Assembly: GCA_963807005.1 (NCBI GenBank)
Contig: CAWDZK010000001.1
Coordinates: 620,001-684,000 of the forward strand
Direction of reading: 5' to 3'
Source of the DNA: CAWDZK01 sp963807005
GTDB lineage: Bacteria > Actinomycetota > Actinomycetes > JACCUZ01
Length of the DNA: 64,000 nt
Part shown: piece after piece, positions 62,842-64,000 of the stretch
Layout of the letters: every line of letters begins with the position of its first letter
How positions within the stretch are numbered: the stretch's first letter is position 1
Notes under the pieces: model-generated
Databases searched by the model: none
What the model saw: only the letters and a program-made list of their open reading frames with translations
Told to the model about the DNA's origin: nothing
Translations under genes and position numbers: made by a program

Positions 62842-63518
62842 CGGCGCACTCCACCGGTCAGGTCGGGGCGACGGACGGTCGGGTAGGGAAGGGCCACCGA
62901 CGCCTGGTCGGGTGGTGGGAACGGCGCCAGGCCGACGTCCTCGGTCGGCGGCCCCTGCACCGCGAGGCGGTGCACCGCGGACCGCTCGTCGCCGGCCAGC
63001 GGGGGCAGCGTCGCTGTGACGGCGCGCAGGACGTCGGCGTACGGCGACTCCGCATCCACCAGCGCGAGGCGCAGCAGCTCGACCCCGGCGCGATGGTCGA
63101 GGAGCAGCCGCCTGCCGAGGACCGGCTCGGTCGAGGCGAACTCCAGGACCACCGCGAGGTGGTCCGGCAGCTCGTCGGGCGCCAGCTCGAGACCGGCCTG
63201 CCGATAGGCGGTCTTGAGCTCCAGCAGGGCCATGCCGCGCTTGCGGGTGTCGCCGTGCGCGTAGTAGGTCAGGTAGAGGCAGCAGCGCCGCCGGTGGTCG
63301 AAGGTCTCGACGTAGTGTGCGGCGAGGCCGAGGGCCGGGGCCGAGGTGGCGTGGGCGAGGAACCGGCGCAGCGGCGTGGCGAGGCCCCCGGGAAGTCGCT
63401 CGACCTCGGCTGCCAGCAGCGGCAGCTGCTCCACGAGCTGCTCGTCCGGGTAGCCGAGCAGGACCGAGGACACCTGCCAGGCCCGGGCGTCGGCCCGGCC
63501 GTCGCGGTCGCGCCTCAT
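62838..63518 (-). CDS. narJ: nitrate reductase assembly chaperone
   Basis: A 226-residue NarJ/TorD-family chaperone ('SVLLGYPDEQLVEQLPLL', 'YVETFDHRRRCCLYLTYYAHGDTRKRG' with the characteristic F-D-x-x-R..LYLTYY segment, 'LPDHLAVVLEFAS'). It inserts the Mo cofactor into NarG. Both ends overlap neighbours by 4 nt (ATGA), typical of a nar operon. Confidence 0.94.
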   Translation of the reverse strand: MRRDRDGRADARAWQVSSVLLGYPDEQLVEQLPLLAAEVERLPGGLATPLRRFLAHATSAPALGLAAHYVETFDHRRRCCLYLTYYAHGDTRKRGMALLELKTAYRQAGLELAPDELPDHLAVVLEFASTEPVLGRRLLLDHRAGVELLRLALVDAESPYADVLRAVTATLPPLAGDERSAVHRLAVQGPPTEDVGLAPFPPPDQASVALPYPTVRRPDLTGGVRR

Positions 63519-64000
63519 CGCTCGTCCCGGCCGGGCGTGGCGTCGTCGTCGTCATCTCCGGTGCTGCCGGGACGGGGCGGGAACAGCCCCGCCGGGGCGC
63601 CCTTGCCGTCCCAGTTGAGCAGGTTGACCCGGCGCGCCTTGTCGTCCGGCGCGACCAGTGTGTCGCTGGTCTGCCGCTCCTGCAGCATCCGGAAGTTCTC
63701 CACCGCGACCGGAGTCGTTCCGCCGGATCCCTCGCCGAACGGGCCGGAGCCGCCCATGCCGGGCCCGCCGTCGTAGTCCAGGCTGCACTCGGTGGCCAGC
63801 TCCTCCAGCGAGTGGGCCTGCTCGGCGTGCGCGGGAGGGATGACGTAGCGCTCGTCGTACTTGGCGATCGCGAGCAGCCGGTACATGTCGTACATCCGCT
63901 CGCCGGTCATGCCGACCGCGGCGGCGATGCTCTCGTCGGGGTCGCGGCCCATGGTGATGTCGCGCATGTAGCTGCGCATCGCTGCGAGCTTGTGCAGCAC
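63515..64000 (-). CDS. narH: nitrate reductase beta subunit (C-terminal part)
   Basis: 161 residues of the C-terminal end of NarH, running off the right edge. 'RSYMRDITMGRDPDESIAAAVGMTGERMYDMYRLLAIAKYDERYVIPPAH' (read around residues 9-60 of the fragment) and 'LDYDGGPGMGGSGPFGEGSG' match the NarH C-terminus. The Fe-S-binding cysteines are upstream, outside the window. The stop overlaps the narJ start. Confidence 0.93.
   Translation of the reverse strand: MLHKLAAMRSYMRDITMGRDPDESIAAAVGMTGERMYDMYRLLAIAKYDERYVIPPAHAEQAHSLEELATECSLDYDGGPGMGGSGPFGEGSGGTTPVAVENFRMLQERQTSDTLVAPDDKARRVNLLNWDGKGAPAGLFPPRPGSTGDDDDDATPGRDER

Overview
The window comes from a very GC-rich actinobacterium. Evidence for this is the near-exclusive G/C third codon positions, many GTG starts, a WhiB-family regulator, mycoredoxin, AdnAB rather than RecBCD/AddAB, F420-type oxidoreductases and a DUF1023 hydrolase. 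From memory, the order adnAB - nudC - mrx1 - uvrD2 - whiB7 - ABC1 kinase - DUF2342 protein - PDZ/Lon-like protease - UPF0182 matches the Mycobacterium tuberculosis Rv3193c-Rv3202c neighbourhood, although M20, PAP2, LLM and other genes are interspersed here. No phage genes, insertion sequences, rRNA or CRISPR array were seen. The genus cannot be fixed from this sequence; a Geodermatophilus/Frankia-type lineage is only a guess.

1-23.6 kb, DNA repair and stress. AdnA and AdnB (double-strand-break resection motor-nucleases, overlapping GTGA) are followed by a PAP2 phosphatase, a secreted protein of unknown function, an EEP hydrolase, and an overlapping operon of M20 peptidase, NudC and a YgjV-GNAT fusion. 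Next come an LLM oxidoreductase bracketed by two copies of a 75-bp palindromic repeat, mycoredoxin, UvrD2 and WhiB7. whiB7 has a textbook promoter with an AT-rich box, a long leader containing an upstream ORF, and an intrinsic terminator before the gene: an attenuator. A stand-alone LigD-type polymerase and a WXG-like/DUF1023 hydrolase cassette follow.

23.6-39.9 kb, the conserved housekeeping block. It holds an ABC1 kinase, an E1/ThiF-like protein, an M20 deacylase, a DUF5679 zinc protein, a crotonase-fold protein lacking both catalytic glutamates, a YgjP-type metallopeptidase, a NUDIX hydrolase, a DUF2342 protein, an SDR epimerase with MoaE, a PDZ/Lon-type membrane protease, a PPA1309 protein, the large UPF0182 membrane protein and a cation/proton antiporter. 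The intergenic space near 28.9-29.3 kb is unusually structured.

40.0-45.5 kb, a small genomic island. The initiator tRNA gene carries at its 3' end a 41-bp sequence repeated (36/41) at 45.48 kb. Between the copies lie a RidA-like gene, an MMPL exporter and a divergent NarL-type two-component system, with an inverted-repeat operator in the divergent promoter. No integrase remains.

45.7-64.0 kb, metabolism. This stretch has a Cys/Met PLP lyase, a SNF2 helicase with a structured leader, a DUF4188 gene divergent from a MerR regulator across a near-perfect 37-bp palindrome, an NTF2-like protein, a single-chain 1839-residue acyl-CoA carboxylase, ornithine aminotransferase, a KhtTU-type K+/H+ antiporter pair, and a nitrate reductase operon (narH partial, narJ, narI) running into moeA and a cupin gene. 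About eleven genes have a -10-like hexamer 6-7 nt before the start codon, so leaderless transcripts are probably common.
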